This document shows positions 1 to 9,833 of a stretch of DNA of 64,000 nt, in pieces. Positions within the stretch are counted from its first letter, which is position 1; the number at the start of each line of letters is the position of its first letter. The position numbers and the translations under genes were made by a program. The DNA comes from Mixia osmundae IAM 14324. Taxonomy: Eukaryota > Basidiomycota > Mixiomycetes > Mixiales > Mixiaceae. The notes under the pieces were generated by a model that was not told where the DNA came from, ran no database searches, and was given only the letters and a program-made list of their open reading frames with translations. The DNA is taken from the NCBI RefSeq assembly GCF_000708205.1, contig NW_014575555.1, positions 370,689 through 434,688 of the forward strand, in the 5' to 3' direction.

Positions 1-1
1 T

Positions 2-166
2 GCGGCGACGAAGCGAGATTGGCACTGTCTTGTGTACACGACCTTTCAACAGATTGAAGGTATGCCGCAGGGCACTGGCGCGATCATGGGCTCAAAGGTG
101 CTTCAACACCTTATCATCGTGCTCGACGACGACAAGCATCGCATCGGCTTCGCTGCTCGCAAGTGA
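2..166 (+). CDS. Aspartic protease copy 1, 3' end only (pepsin family A1)
   Basis: The window opens inside a coding exon read in the frame starting at base 2 and ending at TGA 164-166. The 54 visible residues match the C-termini of the next two copies almost codon for codon, including GAIMGSKVLQHL and the end IGFAARK. In A1 proteases this end belongs to the C-terminal lobe, where a final strand carries a hydrophobic-G-hydrophobic motif. The catalytic aspartates lie upstream of the window. Identity is inferred from the paralogues; that it is a real gene tail is quite sure because the reading frame is conserved across three copies. Confidence 0.8.
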   Translation, partial: AATKRDWHCLVYTTFQQIEGMPQGTGAIMGSKVLQHLIIVLDDDKHRIGFAARK

Positions 167-447
167 CTGTAGACATCTTGAACAGCTTTACTTGGAAAGT
201 TGTTTAGATTCATTTGGCTCTGCAAGACGAGCAAGGTAGGTTTCTCGTGCATTCGGCGTGACGCGAATTCCTTTATGAAATTGCAATAGCAGACTGCATG
301 CAGTGACGCCAAAGGCTCGCCTCGACGCGGAGACTCGTCGCTAGTATCGTCGTCACTCGAGTGCGCGTCCTGGCAACGCGTTGCCCTGCCAAATCATTCT
401 ATCCATCATGGCATTGCGATTCTCCTTCCTGTCCGCAAGCTGACGAA

Positions 448-1594
448 ATGAGGACGGCCGTGCTGCTGACGCTTGTGGCTAGCGCCTCTGCTCGCAAGGT
501 CAGTTTGCGCGCTGTCACAAACCCGCGAGAGAGTAACATCGTCATCAACTCGCGCGCGACGAGTTTGGTTTACGACGATGTCCACTATGTCATGGATATC
601 GGCGTGGGCAAATACGACGTCCATTGGTATACGCTGCTTGTCGATACCGGCAGCGAGCAGACGTTCTTCGGCACGAGTCCAAGACAGCCATATATCGGCA
701 GCGCTTCGCAATCCAAGACAACCGCAACTTGGACACAAGCCTTTGTGTCGGGCGATTACTATTCTGGTCTTTGGGCACGAGACCAAGTCGGTGACCTGAC
801 TTTCCTTATCTTGCTGCTCACGATTCAAGCAGACGACGATTGCGCCCGGTCTGGTCTTGGGAAGTACAGACTTTGGCATCGTGACAAAGATTGCACCGGG
901 CAGCGCGACGCTCTTGGAGACTGGCGTCTTTGCTTTAGCTCCTCAGGCTGGCCTGGAGCAGAAAGTAGGTAGCGACAGATTCAGTACGTGGATGACCGCC
1001 GCGGCTGACGCTGGCGTCGTGCCACAAAACATCGTTACCATCGATCTCGGAGAGCCATCGCTCACTTTTGGCCATGTCGATTTGGAGAACGCTGTCGGCA
1101 CGCCGGTATACTTGTCTTGCCTCGAGGCTGAGAGATGGCTCGTCAAGATCAGTATGCCGGACATCGAGTTCGATGGGCCCATGTTGATCGATACAGGCGC
1201 ACCACTTTTCGTTCTGACGACAGCGGACATGCAGAAGATGATACAGCGCATACCAGGCTCAAAGATCCTAGAGGGCAGCAGGATTCTGCAGATTCCGAGC
1301 GACCATATACCGATGGACTTAACATTTGAGGCGCGGCTTCCGCTTTGACTGGCGCTCGCAGAGCTGATGCATCTGAGACAGATTGGCAACCTCAAATTTG
1401 TGCTGCCCGGCGAGAAGCAGCTCCTAGGCGCGCCGACGAGACGGGATTTCCACGGACTTGTGTTCTCGATCTTTCAGCAGATTGACACCATGCCGGATGG
1501 CGCTGGCGCTATCATGGGCTCAAAGGTCCTTCAGCATCTGATCGCTGTATTCGACGACGACAACCAGCGAATTGGTTTTGCCGCTCGCAAGTGA
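448..1594 (+). pseudogene. Aspartic protease copy 2 (A1 family) with an in-frame UGA
   Basis: A secreted pepsin-like endopeptidase gene or pseudogene. Exon 1 is 448-786 and exon 2 is 833-1594; the 46-nt phase-0 intron (787-832) sits exactly where copy 3 has its intron. The N-terminus is a signal peptide (hydrophobic run ending ASASARK). The first catalytic motif is LLVDTGSEQTFFGT and the second MLIDTGAPLFVL, so both aspartates are present. An in-frame TGA at 1346-1348 (codon 285 of 367) interrupts the C-terminal lobe. Downstream the same frame stays open and conserved to the shared IGFAARK end, and there is no GT donor nearby to splice the stop out. Either the copy has recently lost function or the UGA is read through. 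Truncation at 284 residues would remove the last part of the fold. Confidence 0.75.
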
Positions 1595-1882
1595 TCGTAG
1601 GCCTCGAATTCGATCAGCGTTGTATCTTTTTCATTCGATTTGTGCTCGCTCTGTTCATCATGTGAGGACGAATTATAAGTGGCCGGCGGGCATGCTACAG
1701 CAGCAAAGCTGCACGATCCCGAAAGCAATGACCGGCCTGCGGTTGGTGATAGGCCGCTATAGCTACGGATCACTCCGTCAATTGCATCGCTGCTTTGTCA
1801 AGCCGTGTCCAAGGCGTTGCCGCGCCGACGCCATTCTGCTCTTGCAAGCCTGCTTATTCTGCTAGCTTTGCAGACTGTTGAG

Positions 1883-3040
1883 ATGAAGGTCGGAATACTC
1901 TCGACGCTGGCAGCTGCTTGCTATGCTCGCAAAGTCAATCTACGCACAGTAACGCCATTCCGCGACAGCGAGGTCGCCGTAGAATCGCGCGCAACCAGAA
2001 TGGTGTACGACGATGTTCACTACGTCATGGACATCGGCGTAGGCCGAAATGATGAACACTTGTACACGCTGCTCGTCGATAGCGGAAGCTACCTGACTTT
2101 TTTCGGAACAAATCCCAAGCAGCCATACATTGGCAGTGCTTCGCAGATCAGATCAACGGCAACTTGGACTCAAGGCTTCCTGTCGGGCGAGGCGTTCTCC
2201 GGCTTTTGGGCTCGAGACCAAGTCGGTGCCTAGCGATCGATGTTTTGACTGCATTAAGGCCGCGTGTAGACAATGATTGCGCCCAATTTGATTTTGGGCA
2301 GCACGGATTTTGGCGTCGTCAAGCAGATCAGGACAGGCAGCACGACGAGCGGATACACTGGCGTCTTTGCGCTTGGTCCGCAAGCGGGGCTCGACGGTCA
2401 GATGAAGAGCGATACATTCAGCACGTGGATGACCGGTGCGACTGATGCAGGTATTGTCCCACGAAATGTCGTTACTATCGACCTCGATGAGCCTTCGCTG
2501 ACTTTGGGCTACGTCAATCTGGACAACGCTGTTGGGGAGCTTGTATATCTGCCCTGTCTCGAGGCGGAGAGTTGGCAAGTAAAGATCGGCATGCCGCAAA
2601 TCGGATTCGATGGGTCGATGATAGTCGACACAGGCGCCCCACTCTTCATACTTACGCCGACGGCTATGCAGATGTTGATGAAGTATATACCTGGTTCAAA
2701 GCTCGTGGAGGGAACCAGGATTCTACTGGTCCCAGCTGACCATCTGCCGAAGGATCTGACGTTTATGGCCCGTCTTTCATCTTTGCTCGCGCTTCGCTGG
2801 GCTGATGCATTTTCGGGACAGTTTGGCAACCTAGAATTTGTACTGCCAGGCAAAGAGCAGCTTCTAGGCGCGGCGACAAGACGGGATTGGCACGGATTCG
2901 TATTCTCCATCTTCCAGCAGATTGCAGACATGCCGGCCGGCGTTGATGCGATAATGGGCAGCAAGATCCTTCAGCACCTGATCGTTGTGCTTGACGACGA
3001 CAATCAGCAGATCGGCTTCGCCGCTCGCAAGAGAACGTGA
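1883..3040 (+). CDS. Secreted aspartic protease copy 3 (A1 family), intact
   Basis: Exon 1 is 1883-2221 and exon 2 is 2270-3040, with a 48-nt phase-0 intron; the product is about 369 residues. It starts with a signal peptide (MKVGILSTLAAACYA then RK). The two catalytic motifs are LLVDSGSYLTFFGT (DSG, as in many fungal members) and MIVDTGAPLFIL (DTG), spaced as in pepsin-type bilobed enzymes. It should act outside the cell or in the secretory pathway; the substrate cannot be told. It is the only complete copy of the tandem array in this window. Its stop codon lies 13 bp from the stop codon of the convergent SFM1 gene, so the 3' UTRs must overlap. Confidence 0.88.
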
Positions 3041-3053
3041 ACATCCGTTGCGA

Positions 3054-3847
3054 CTAGAAATCAAAGCTTTTGTTCATATCCTCGTATAAACAGTCTTTCA
3101 TACCCGTGGGCATCAGAGGCCCTCCGTTGTCTTTCTGCACGATATAACGGAATGGCATCTCTGTTGATTCATGCTGATTGAATTCTATCGTTGGATGATC
3201 GATGAAGGGAATCTGATCGAGTGTGAGGCCGTCTTCGACGCATAGCTTCGTCACGCCAACGGCAGTGTCTGTGGTCATCTGAATCTCCCGCAGATGCCGC
3301 CCTGGGAATCCCAGTCGGCGCAGCTCTCCGGTACGATCCAGAGGAGGATCATTGCCGAGGATGCCGCCAAAGAGGAAGACATCGAAATGAGCAGCATCAG
3401 CGGGCGAAAGCGCCTGAGGTGCTCGAGGATCAAGCAGGCACACTTTCGACTTGGGTATGTCGTGGTCAGCTAGATAAGCCTCAATCTTCGTTGTCGACGT
3501 CGCATATGGGCTGCTCGACGGCGCGGCTCAGCACAATAACGTGTCAAAGCTAAGTCATGCTCACCTGTGGGGATTGGTCGCGTCGGTGGCTTTGCGCGCA
3601 TCAAGCTGCTTGGTCAAGTAGGTCGCTGAGTGGTCCGAAAGATTGGAGAAGAGGACGCTTGAAGTGTGCTCTCGCTGTGAAGACGAGATTGATCCGGCTA
3701 CGAGCTGTAGCATATGAGCATATTCGAGCACGATCCAGATTGGCAGAGCTTCTGGCGTCGACTCCTGCCCTTCCATGTGCTCTGCTGGGCATGTCAGTCC
3801 GTCGATATGTACTCTCTGAGCTGCCTACCTATCGCAAAGATGGCCAT
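3054..3847 (-). CDS. SFM1: SFM1-like SPOUT protein arginine methyltransferase
   Basis: SFM1 is a SPOUT-fold (Pfam DUF431 class) enzyme that methylates an arginine of ribosomal protein uS3 in yeast. Three exons: 3829-3847 (19 nt), 3565-3784 and 3054-3510, giving about 231 residues (yeast about 213). The N-terminus reads MAIFAIAEHMEG followed by IWIVLEYAHM, the first strand and helix of the family. Exon 3 carries the highly conserved VCLLDPRA, FLFGGILGNDPP, DRTGELRRLGFPGR, QMTTDTAV and EMPFRYIV blocks that form the knotted SAM site. Introns are 41-54 nt with GT-AG ends and phases agree. Confident family call; the start depends on the small first exon. Confidence 0.93.
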
Positions 3848-3975
3848 GCTGCCTTGTGTGACAGCGGAAATGCGCAGAGAAGCAAAGAACATTTTCCAAC
3901 GCGACCTTGCGCTTCGCTTGAGGCGCCAAAGGTGGAGGCTGCTGCTCCCCCAAATTGGCCAGCGAAGCTCAAAGA

Positions 3976-5015
3976 ATGAGTGCGACAGGCTTCTCGGAGG
4001 GCAGCAACAGTCCTACGAAGGCACGGGAGCGCACAGCGAGCGGTGTCACCCGCCTCATCCGGACACAGCATGTCGCAAGACCTCGACGTCATTTACTGCT
4101 CTATTTCTTGCTCAAGACGAGCGAGGGCAGGGAGCGATTGATGAGAGCCGTCCAGTACTCTCTCCGACTCTATATATGGCTCGTCACGCGCCGTCGACCT
4201 GCTCGCGCAACAAAGGCAAGCCTTCAAGGCTCGCGTACCGCAAGACTGCTATTCGCTGTGTCCGTGCTCAGCACGACCCGCAAAGTCCTTGCGCTCTTCG
4301 AGTTTCTACGCCCGCTCGCAGAGCTACGCAAGCATGCAGAATCTCCTGCACCTCCTCTGACCCCACTGGCCACCACGACCTCTGTCCGGATGACGCCGGA
4401 CTCGCAAGGCCCCTTCGCGCTAAGGTTAGCAGAGACGTGGCTCTCGCTCTTGCTGTCCGTCTTTGACGATGTCGAGTGCTTCGGGCGACTCGGTCTTCTC
4501 GCACGACCTTACAGTGATCGAGCCGCTCGCCTGGCCGATGTCGCCTGGCTCGGATTGTCTGTACTTGGTCTTTGGCAAGTCCAGGGCGAGCGCGGCGAGA
4601 CGTGGCGCAGAGGAAGATTGATCCGACGTCAGATGATCGATGGCGAAGTCGAGGCTCGGGCGAGTATGGAGCAAGCCGCCGCAGACGGCGACCTGGATGA
4701 CGAGCTACGCTTCGAGCTAGAACGTTTCGAACTGGAGCGTATACGACGAAGCAGAGCCATGTTACGCAATTTAAGAGATCGACTCTCCTGGCTCTGGTGG
4801 GAGCGCGCTCGTTTGCTGGGCGATCTCGTCTTTGCCTGTACGTCTTGTGCCTATCTCAAGTCCGTATCCTAACCTTCCAAGCAGTCTACGAGGTGTTTGA
4901 GCTGCAATCCGGCTCAGAAGGCATCCGAGCACTCAGCGGCTGTCTGTCAAGCTGGATCGGTGCAAGACAGGTCTGGTCAGATGCAAGGATTTCGGTCTCT
5001 CAGCGCTCAAGATGA
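3976..5015 (+). CDS. PEX11-family peroxisomal membrane peroxin
   Basis: PEX11 proteins sit in the peroxisomal membrane and drive elongation and division. Exons 3976-4837 and 4885-5015 (47-nt intron, phase 1) give about 330 residues. Visible family features are the N-terminal amphipathic GRERLMRAVQYSLRLYIW, the mid-protein VFDDVECFGRLGLL, a hydrophobic segment around AWLGLSVLGLWQV, an Arg/Glu-rich central helix, and the C-terminal DLVFA then LSGCLSSWIGARQVW, typical of PEX11 ends. It resembles the PEX11C or fungal PEX11-like branch more than yeast Pex11p; the subgroup is uncertain. TES1 and a dysferlin-domain protein nearby are also peroxisome-related, but nothing shows co-regulation. Confidence 0.8.
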
Positions 5016-5027
5016 CTGAAAGACTGA

Positions 5028-5045
5028 GACACACACACACATACA
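5028..5045 (+). repeat. Short (AC)n microsatellite
   Basis: A run of alternating A and C about 18 bases long just after the PEX11-family gene, in its probable 3' UTR. No further structure is visible between 5016 and 5177. Confidence 0.7.
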
Positions 5046-5177
5046 CGAGACCATCAGTGCCAATGTATGTTCCCAGTTCTGTTGAATCGCATGCACGACC
5101 TCGAGGCAGGAGACTCGGCTCAAGAAACGTCGGTGTAGATCATGTTGTTTCGAATTCATACGCGCTTTGTTTGATCG

Positions 5178-5498
5178 TCACATGAAAGGTATCCAAGCTC
5201 GCCAGCCCGTCTTTGGCTGCACGAGTTCCCCTCGCACGTTTCCCTGACCAGTCTCGAGCTGCGTACGAGCTTCAGCAAGCTCTGCTTCGAGCTTGGCGAT
5301 CTGCGCTAGGTAGTTCTCTGCTTGATACTTTGCGTCGAGCGACATCTGCAGCAGCGAGAGCGCATAAAACGCGATACTGCCAAGCGCAAGAGCTTGTAGG
5401 ATCGGCGGTAGCAGGTCCCGGTAGAAAAGTCTGTGTCGACTCGGTTGTGCTGCTGGTGTTGGCGATGGTCGATTGGCTTTTGACGCTCGAGGCCTCAT
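5178..5498 (-). CDS. Small single-pass membrane protein with coiled coil, unrecognised
   Basis: A 106-residue reading frame from ATG 5498 to TGA 5178. The N-terminus is basic and Pro/Ser-rich. It is followed by one hydrophobic helix (ILQALALGSIAFYALSLL) and then a charged heptad-like stretch (KYQAENYLAQIAKLEAELAE) that looks like a short coiled coil. The order basic, membrane helix, coiled coil suggests a small organelle or ER membrane protein, but I do not recognise the family. The frame is open for another 20 codons upstream without an ATG, so a further 5' exon is possible. Confidence 0.55.
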   Translation of the reverse strand: MRPRASKANRPSPTPAAQPSRHRLFYRDLLPPILQALALGSIAFYALSLLQMSLDAKYQAENYLAQIAKLEAELAEARTQLETGQGNVRGELVQPKTGWRAWIPFM

Positions 5499-5632
5499 GA
5501 TAGTGGCAGCTGCGCCCGTAGAGGTCGCCCTGTCTGCAAATGTAGGGCGTTCGGCTATCACATCATCGAGATGTCTCGGGAACTCTCCTGCATGAGCAAG
5601 TCATGGGCCTCCTTTCGCGCATGGACAGCTCG

Positions 5633-6232
5633 CTAAGGCGCACCATTGTCAGCGAGCTCGCCTTGCTCGCGCATGGAAGAAAGATCGCGATGATGATGAT
5701 CGGAATGGTCTGGCGTGCTTCGCCGTTTGCTCGTCTCTGGTCCTAGCTCCATCGGGAACTCGCCCGAATCTGACATCTCGCCCCGCTCGTGCCTGAATCC
5801 TCGAATGAGCTTGCACCTCGTGAGGTGTATATCGGCTCACACAGTCATGATATCCTCGCGCGATGAGGGCGCATGAGCAGGCGTGTCGTAGCCGACATGC
5901 TCTCTGTGGTGTGAGTAGCGTGATGCGCCTGACTCGGCCGCTCGAGGCAGCTCGCCAGAGTCATGACGGTGGTCATCGTCTTGTTCGAGCTCTTCGACCG
6001 TGCGACCAGTTCGCGGCTGCAGGCGATTGCTCGATGTGTGGAGGAAGGAGAGCCTGATGAGCTCTGTCTGTCGGGCGAGCCGCGCCGGTCTGCTCAGAGC
6101 AACATACATTCCTTGCAAACGCCGCGAATCCGGGGAGTTCGCGCCGCGCGAAGAGAGCTGGAGCCAGAGATTTTCTCAGTTTCGTCACACGGCAGGCGGC
6201 AGGCCTAGAATCCTTGGCGCCACCCTGATCAT
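5633..6232 (-). CDS. Hypothetical protein, possible mitochondrial presequence
   Basis: Not recognised. A three-exon model keeps frame: 6191-6232, 5841-6157 and 5633-5792, about 172 residues. The second intron (48 nt, GTGAGC to TTCAG) is convincing. The first would be only 33 nt and is doubtful; a different 40-nt intron (GTATGT to GACAG) in the same area gives another plausible N-terminus. The N-terminal third is Arg/Ser/Leu-rich without acids (RPARLARQTELIRLSFLHTS), like a mitochondrial targeting signal. The rest is very hydrophilic, rich in His, Asp, Ser and Arg, with DSGELP and DSGEFP. No domain is visible. Confidence 0.45.
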
Positions 6233-6362
6233 GAACTCAGTCGTGACACTCAAGACAGCCAGCTGTCCCAACCTCAACGAGCTCAGCAAGACATGACGCA
6301 GCGGCACCTTTTGTTCTGCTCAACGCATACTGTGAGCAGCCAGAAGTAGGCACAGACCAAAC

Positions 6363-8343
6363 ATGGAGACAAGGGACATCGATGCTCGCCCGAGTGCGAC
6401 GCTCAATTATACAGACGAAGTCGACTTTGCCAGCTTGAGCGATGCTTCGCCGACCAAAGCTCGCTTGTCAAGCACAAGCGCGCGCTCTTCTAGTTGGCAT
6501 TCGACCAAGCCAACTGCCACAGGACCGTCAAACAGGCTCAGGAGCTACTTGCGCTCGACATGGCGCGAAGTCGTGCGAGATCGGAAAGTTTATCTGATGG
6601 CAAGCTGTGCTTCCTTCGGAGGCATGCTCTTCGGCTGGGACACTGGCCTCATTGGCGGCGTACTGTCCATGGCTTCCTTTCAGCGCTCTTTCAATCTGAA
6701 CGCGAAAGACTCCAAAGCTTTTGCTCGCACGACTGGCGACATCGTCTCGAGCTTACAGGCAGGCTGCTTCTTTGGTGCCCTCATGATCACGCCACTCTGC
6801 TCTACACGCTATGGCAGAAAAAAGGCCATCATCCTTGCTGCGCTCGTCTTCTTGCTGGGCAGCGTTCTTCAGACGCTTGCCGGCATAAGAGGCTCAAGCT
6901 CTCTAGCACCACTGTACGCAGGGCGTGCCATTGGCGGCTGGGGCGTCGGTGCCATCAGTGCCGTCGTACCTGCGTACATATCCGAGAGGTGAGCCTCTGC
7001 CTCAACTTGCGAGCTGTGCCTGACCTGATTGACGCGTCAGTTCGCCAAGATCGATTCGAGGGAGGACGACTGGCATGATGCAGCTTTTTAATGTCACGGG
7101 CATAGCGATAGCCTTCTGGATCAACTATGGCAACAATCTGCACTTTGACAAATATAACCCCTCGATGTGGCGGCTGTCTTTTGGCCTCCAAATTATACCT
7201 GTGAGTTTTGCTGACGATTGGCCTTTTGCTATACTAGTGCTGATAAGTCCTGCAGGGCATGATACTGCTCATCGGCATGCTGTTCCAGCACGAATCGCCA
7301 AGGTGGCTGTGCGAACGAGGCCGAACAGCTGAGGCTCGACATGTACTAGCATCGCTCAATCGGCGCTCGCAAGACGACCCTTACGTCTCACAGCAGCTCG
7401 ATGACATCCTCGATAGCTTCAAAGGTCGCACACGACTATCGCTGTTGGGTCAACTGCGCGCAATGGGCGAATCACGCACCATCCTCTACCGAAGCCTCGC
7501 TGGCGTCTTTTTCATGTGGGCTCAGCAATGGACCGGAACGAGTATGTAATATCGGCGCAACCGCAGTCTGTACTGATGATAGTACAGATGCACTCAACTA
7601 CTATTCACCTCGTGTCTTCCAATCACTCGGCATCGTCGGCACAACAAACTCACTCTTTGCGACAGGCCTCTACGGCATCGTCAAAGTCATCTTCACCCTC
7701 TTGGTGCTCCTCATTGCGATAGAGCAAGCTGGTCGCAAGCCCTGTCTCATCTTTGGCGGACTCGGTCAAGCGGCTTGCATGTTCTATATAGGCATCTAGT
7801 CAGTCATTGCCAGGCGCTGTGCTGCTTCAATGACTGACTTGCAAGCAGCATCCGATTGTCACACAGCTCCGAATCATCAGATGCCACTCCTCCCACTCAC
7901 CTCACAGCAGGCGCCTACGTCGCCGTTGTCGCCATCTTCCTCTACGTCGTCTTCTACTCTATGGGTTACGGACCGATTCCCTGGGTTCTTTCAGCCGAAA
8001 TTGCTCCCAATCACACCAGACAGTGCGCACTCAGTCTGGCCGTCATGACACAATGGGCGATGAATTATACCATTGCCAAGATCACACCCATCATGCTCGA
8101 TACGATCAACTATGGCGCGTTCCTACTCTTCGCCGGCTGTTGCGTCTTCATCACGCTCATCGTTATCTTCTTCCTGCCCGAGACTCGCGGTCTAAGGCTC
8201 GAAGCTATGGCCTCTGTCAGTATTCGCTCATACTTCCCCTGACCTGCGCTGACAAGCATGCCCAGGCTTTCGAAGGCAACCTCGTCAGACGCTCTCTTCA
8301 AGACACGCCGATCATACGTCGTTGCATCAGTCGCAAAGCATGA
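6363..8343 (+). CDS. MFS sugar transporter
   Basis: A proton-symport or facilitative monosaccharide transporter of the major facilitator superfamily. Six exons (6363-6988, 7041-7200, 7256-7541, 7588-7798, 7849-8215, 8266-8343), five GT-AG introns of 46-55 nt, about 575 residues. Family signatures seen: GGMLFGWDTGLIGGVL in TM1, RYGRKKAI in the loop 2-3, GRAIGGWGVGAISAVVPAYISE, SPRWLCERGR, QQWTGTNALNYYSPRVF in TM7, GYGPIPWVLSAEI in TM10, and the cytosolic PETRGLRLEAM after TM12. The 70-residue Ser/Thr-rich N-terminal tail is probably cytosolic. Substrate cannot be assigned; quinate and hexose permeases share these motifs. Confidence 0.92.
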
Positions 8344-8623
8344 ATTTCAAGTTGAACGTGTTGTTGTCTACCACTGCTCGCTGCCTGCATATCGCTTTGC
8401 GCTTGCATAGAGTGAAGCTGACGTACCATGCGAAAGATCTCGAGGCAACGGAAAAGCACTGATATATAATTCTCGCGGCTATGCGTATGCCAGACGGGCG
8501 AGGTATGTGGGCGGAATTTGTGATCGAATGCGAGCCGCGCAGAGCACTCGCGCTCGAGTCTCTGCACAGTCTGCAACTCGCTGGTTTCATGCAACAACAG
8601 AGTGATGGGAGCTCAGGTAGAGC

Positions 8624-9428
8624 TCATGTAGAGCCCAGACGAGTGGCTTGTTCATTATTGACGATGGTGAGTTTCTTGCCATTCTTGAGTGCCTGCTTTG
8701 TCGCATAACCGTCCTTGACGAGCTTGTCGGCGCCCATCTCGGCTGCTTTGATCATGGCATTGCCCAAGAGTTTGGTGTTGATCTCTACGCCCGAGCTGAA
8801 CCTAGCCAGGACATAGTGACAGAAAGGGCCAAATGCTTTCTCTAATATGCGGCTTTCGGGTCGGCCGCCATCGATTTGGAGGTATCCGGGTCTGAATATG
8901 ATTGTTTCTGTGTAGCCTAACTCTGCCAGACCTTCCTCCGTCAGACCCTTGCTTTTGGGATCTGCAGAGCGATCAATTAGCGAGAGGCGACGCTCACAGA
9001 CCGTCGCTCACACAGGAACGGCGAGCTCGAGGAGCTGCCGGCAGAGCTGCAGTAGATCACTCGCTCTGCCGACGCCGTCTTGGCTGCTTTCGCACTTTCA
9101 AGCACATCTGCAGCACACCATCAGTTCATCGCTCGAGATCCTCTCGTGACGTACAGTGCCGGTCTATGCGCTCGAAGTTAGCTGCACTGCCTGCTTTTGC
9201 TCTCGTCGTACCGAGTGTGATGATCACATTGGCAGCAGAATGTGAGTCGAGGCCAGCTTGGGGAATTGAGTCAAAGTCGATAGAAGTCGACTTGAACTTG
9301 TCGTCGCTGACATGCAAAGCCTTCCCTTGTCGGACGGGACAAATGATCGGGGTAAGGCTGCTCTGGATACTGGCTCTCAGGACCTGACGGCCCACTTCGC
9401 CCGTCGAGCCAAGGAGAATGGTCGCCAT
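8624..9428 (-). CDS. FMP52: FMP52-like NAD(P)-binding mitochondrial protein
   Basis: An atypical short-chain reductase related to yeast Fmp52 (mitochondrial outer membrane) and human TIP30. Exons 9155-9428, 9012-9107 and 8624-8961, introns 47 and 50 nt, 235 residues, close to yeast Fmp52. The Rossmann start ATILLGSTGEVGRQVL carries the GxxGxxG nucleotide loop; TLGTTRAKAGSAANFERID and the SSAGSSSSSPFLY strand-helix match the family, and IIFRPGYL follows. The classical YxxxK is replaced by the family's YPKSKG. Function in yeast is not well defined. The start was taken at the first in-frame ATG, immediately before the Rossmann strand. Confidence 0.9.
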
Positions 9429-9833
9429 CGAATGAGGCAACGTGCAATTCGAGAAACGCGTACGGTCTACGTCTTTGCGGGAATTTCAATGGCAATCGTC
9501 AGGGAGCAAGCACATGATGATTAGTTTTACAACAGTACGCGATCCTAGGCATGCGTTGCATTCTTTGCTAGCGAGAGATCTTCAGGTACCATGGCACAGG
9601 CAGCGAACCGATGCTGGAGACTGACGGGTCACGGGAGGGCAGCAGAGCCCGCATGCTTTGCGGGAGCATGCGGATGATGGTGTGTTCTAACTGTCTGCGC
9701 TACTGAGCAGGATGGACTATCGCGCATACGCTGCGAGAGCCTGGTTGTGGGGAATGGGGTCGTGGCAGCTGGCAGCGAGCGCGAAAAGTCGCGACTGGCT
9801 AGATTCGTTGTCGCCGTCACCGACAAACCCTAC
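9429..9833 (+). other. Intergenic, divergent promoter region
   Basis: About 400 bp between the start of the FMP52 gene and the chosen start of the dysferlin-domain gene. Short frames occur on both strands but none shows conservation or splice logic. The region must hold both promoters. The reading frame of the downstream gene stays open back to 9747 without an ATG, so a 5' exon could lie here. Confidence 0.5.

Noticed and set aside
448-3040. Aspartic proteases as remnants of a retroelement
   Set aside because: They have signal peptides, two DTG/DSG motifs in one chain, a shared intron and pepsin-like length; retroelement proteases are short single-motif units next to a reverse transcriptase, which is absent.
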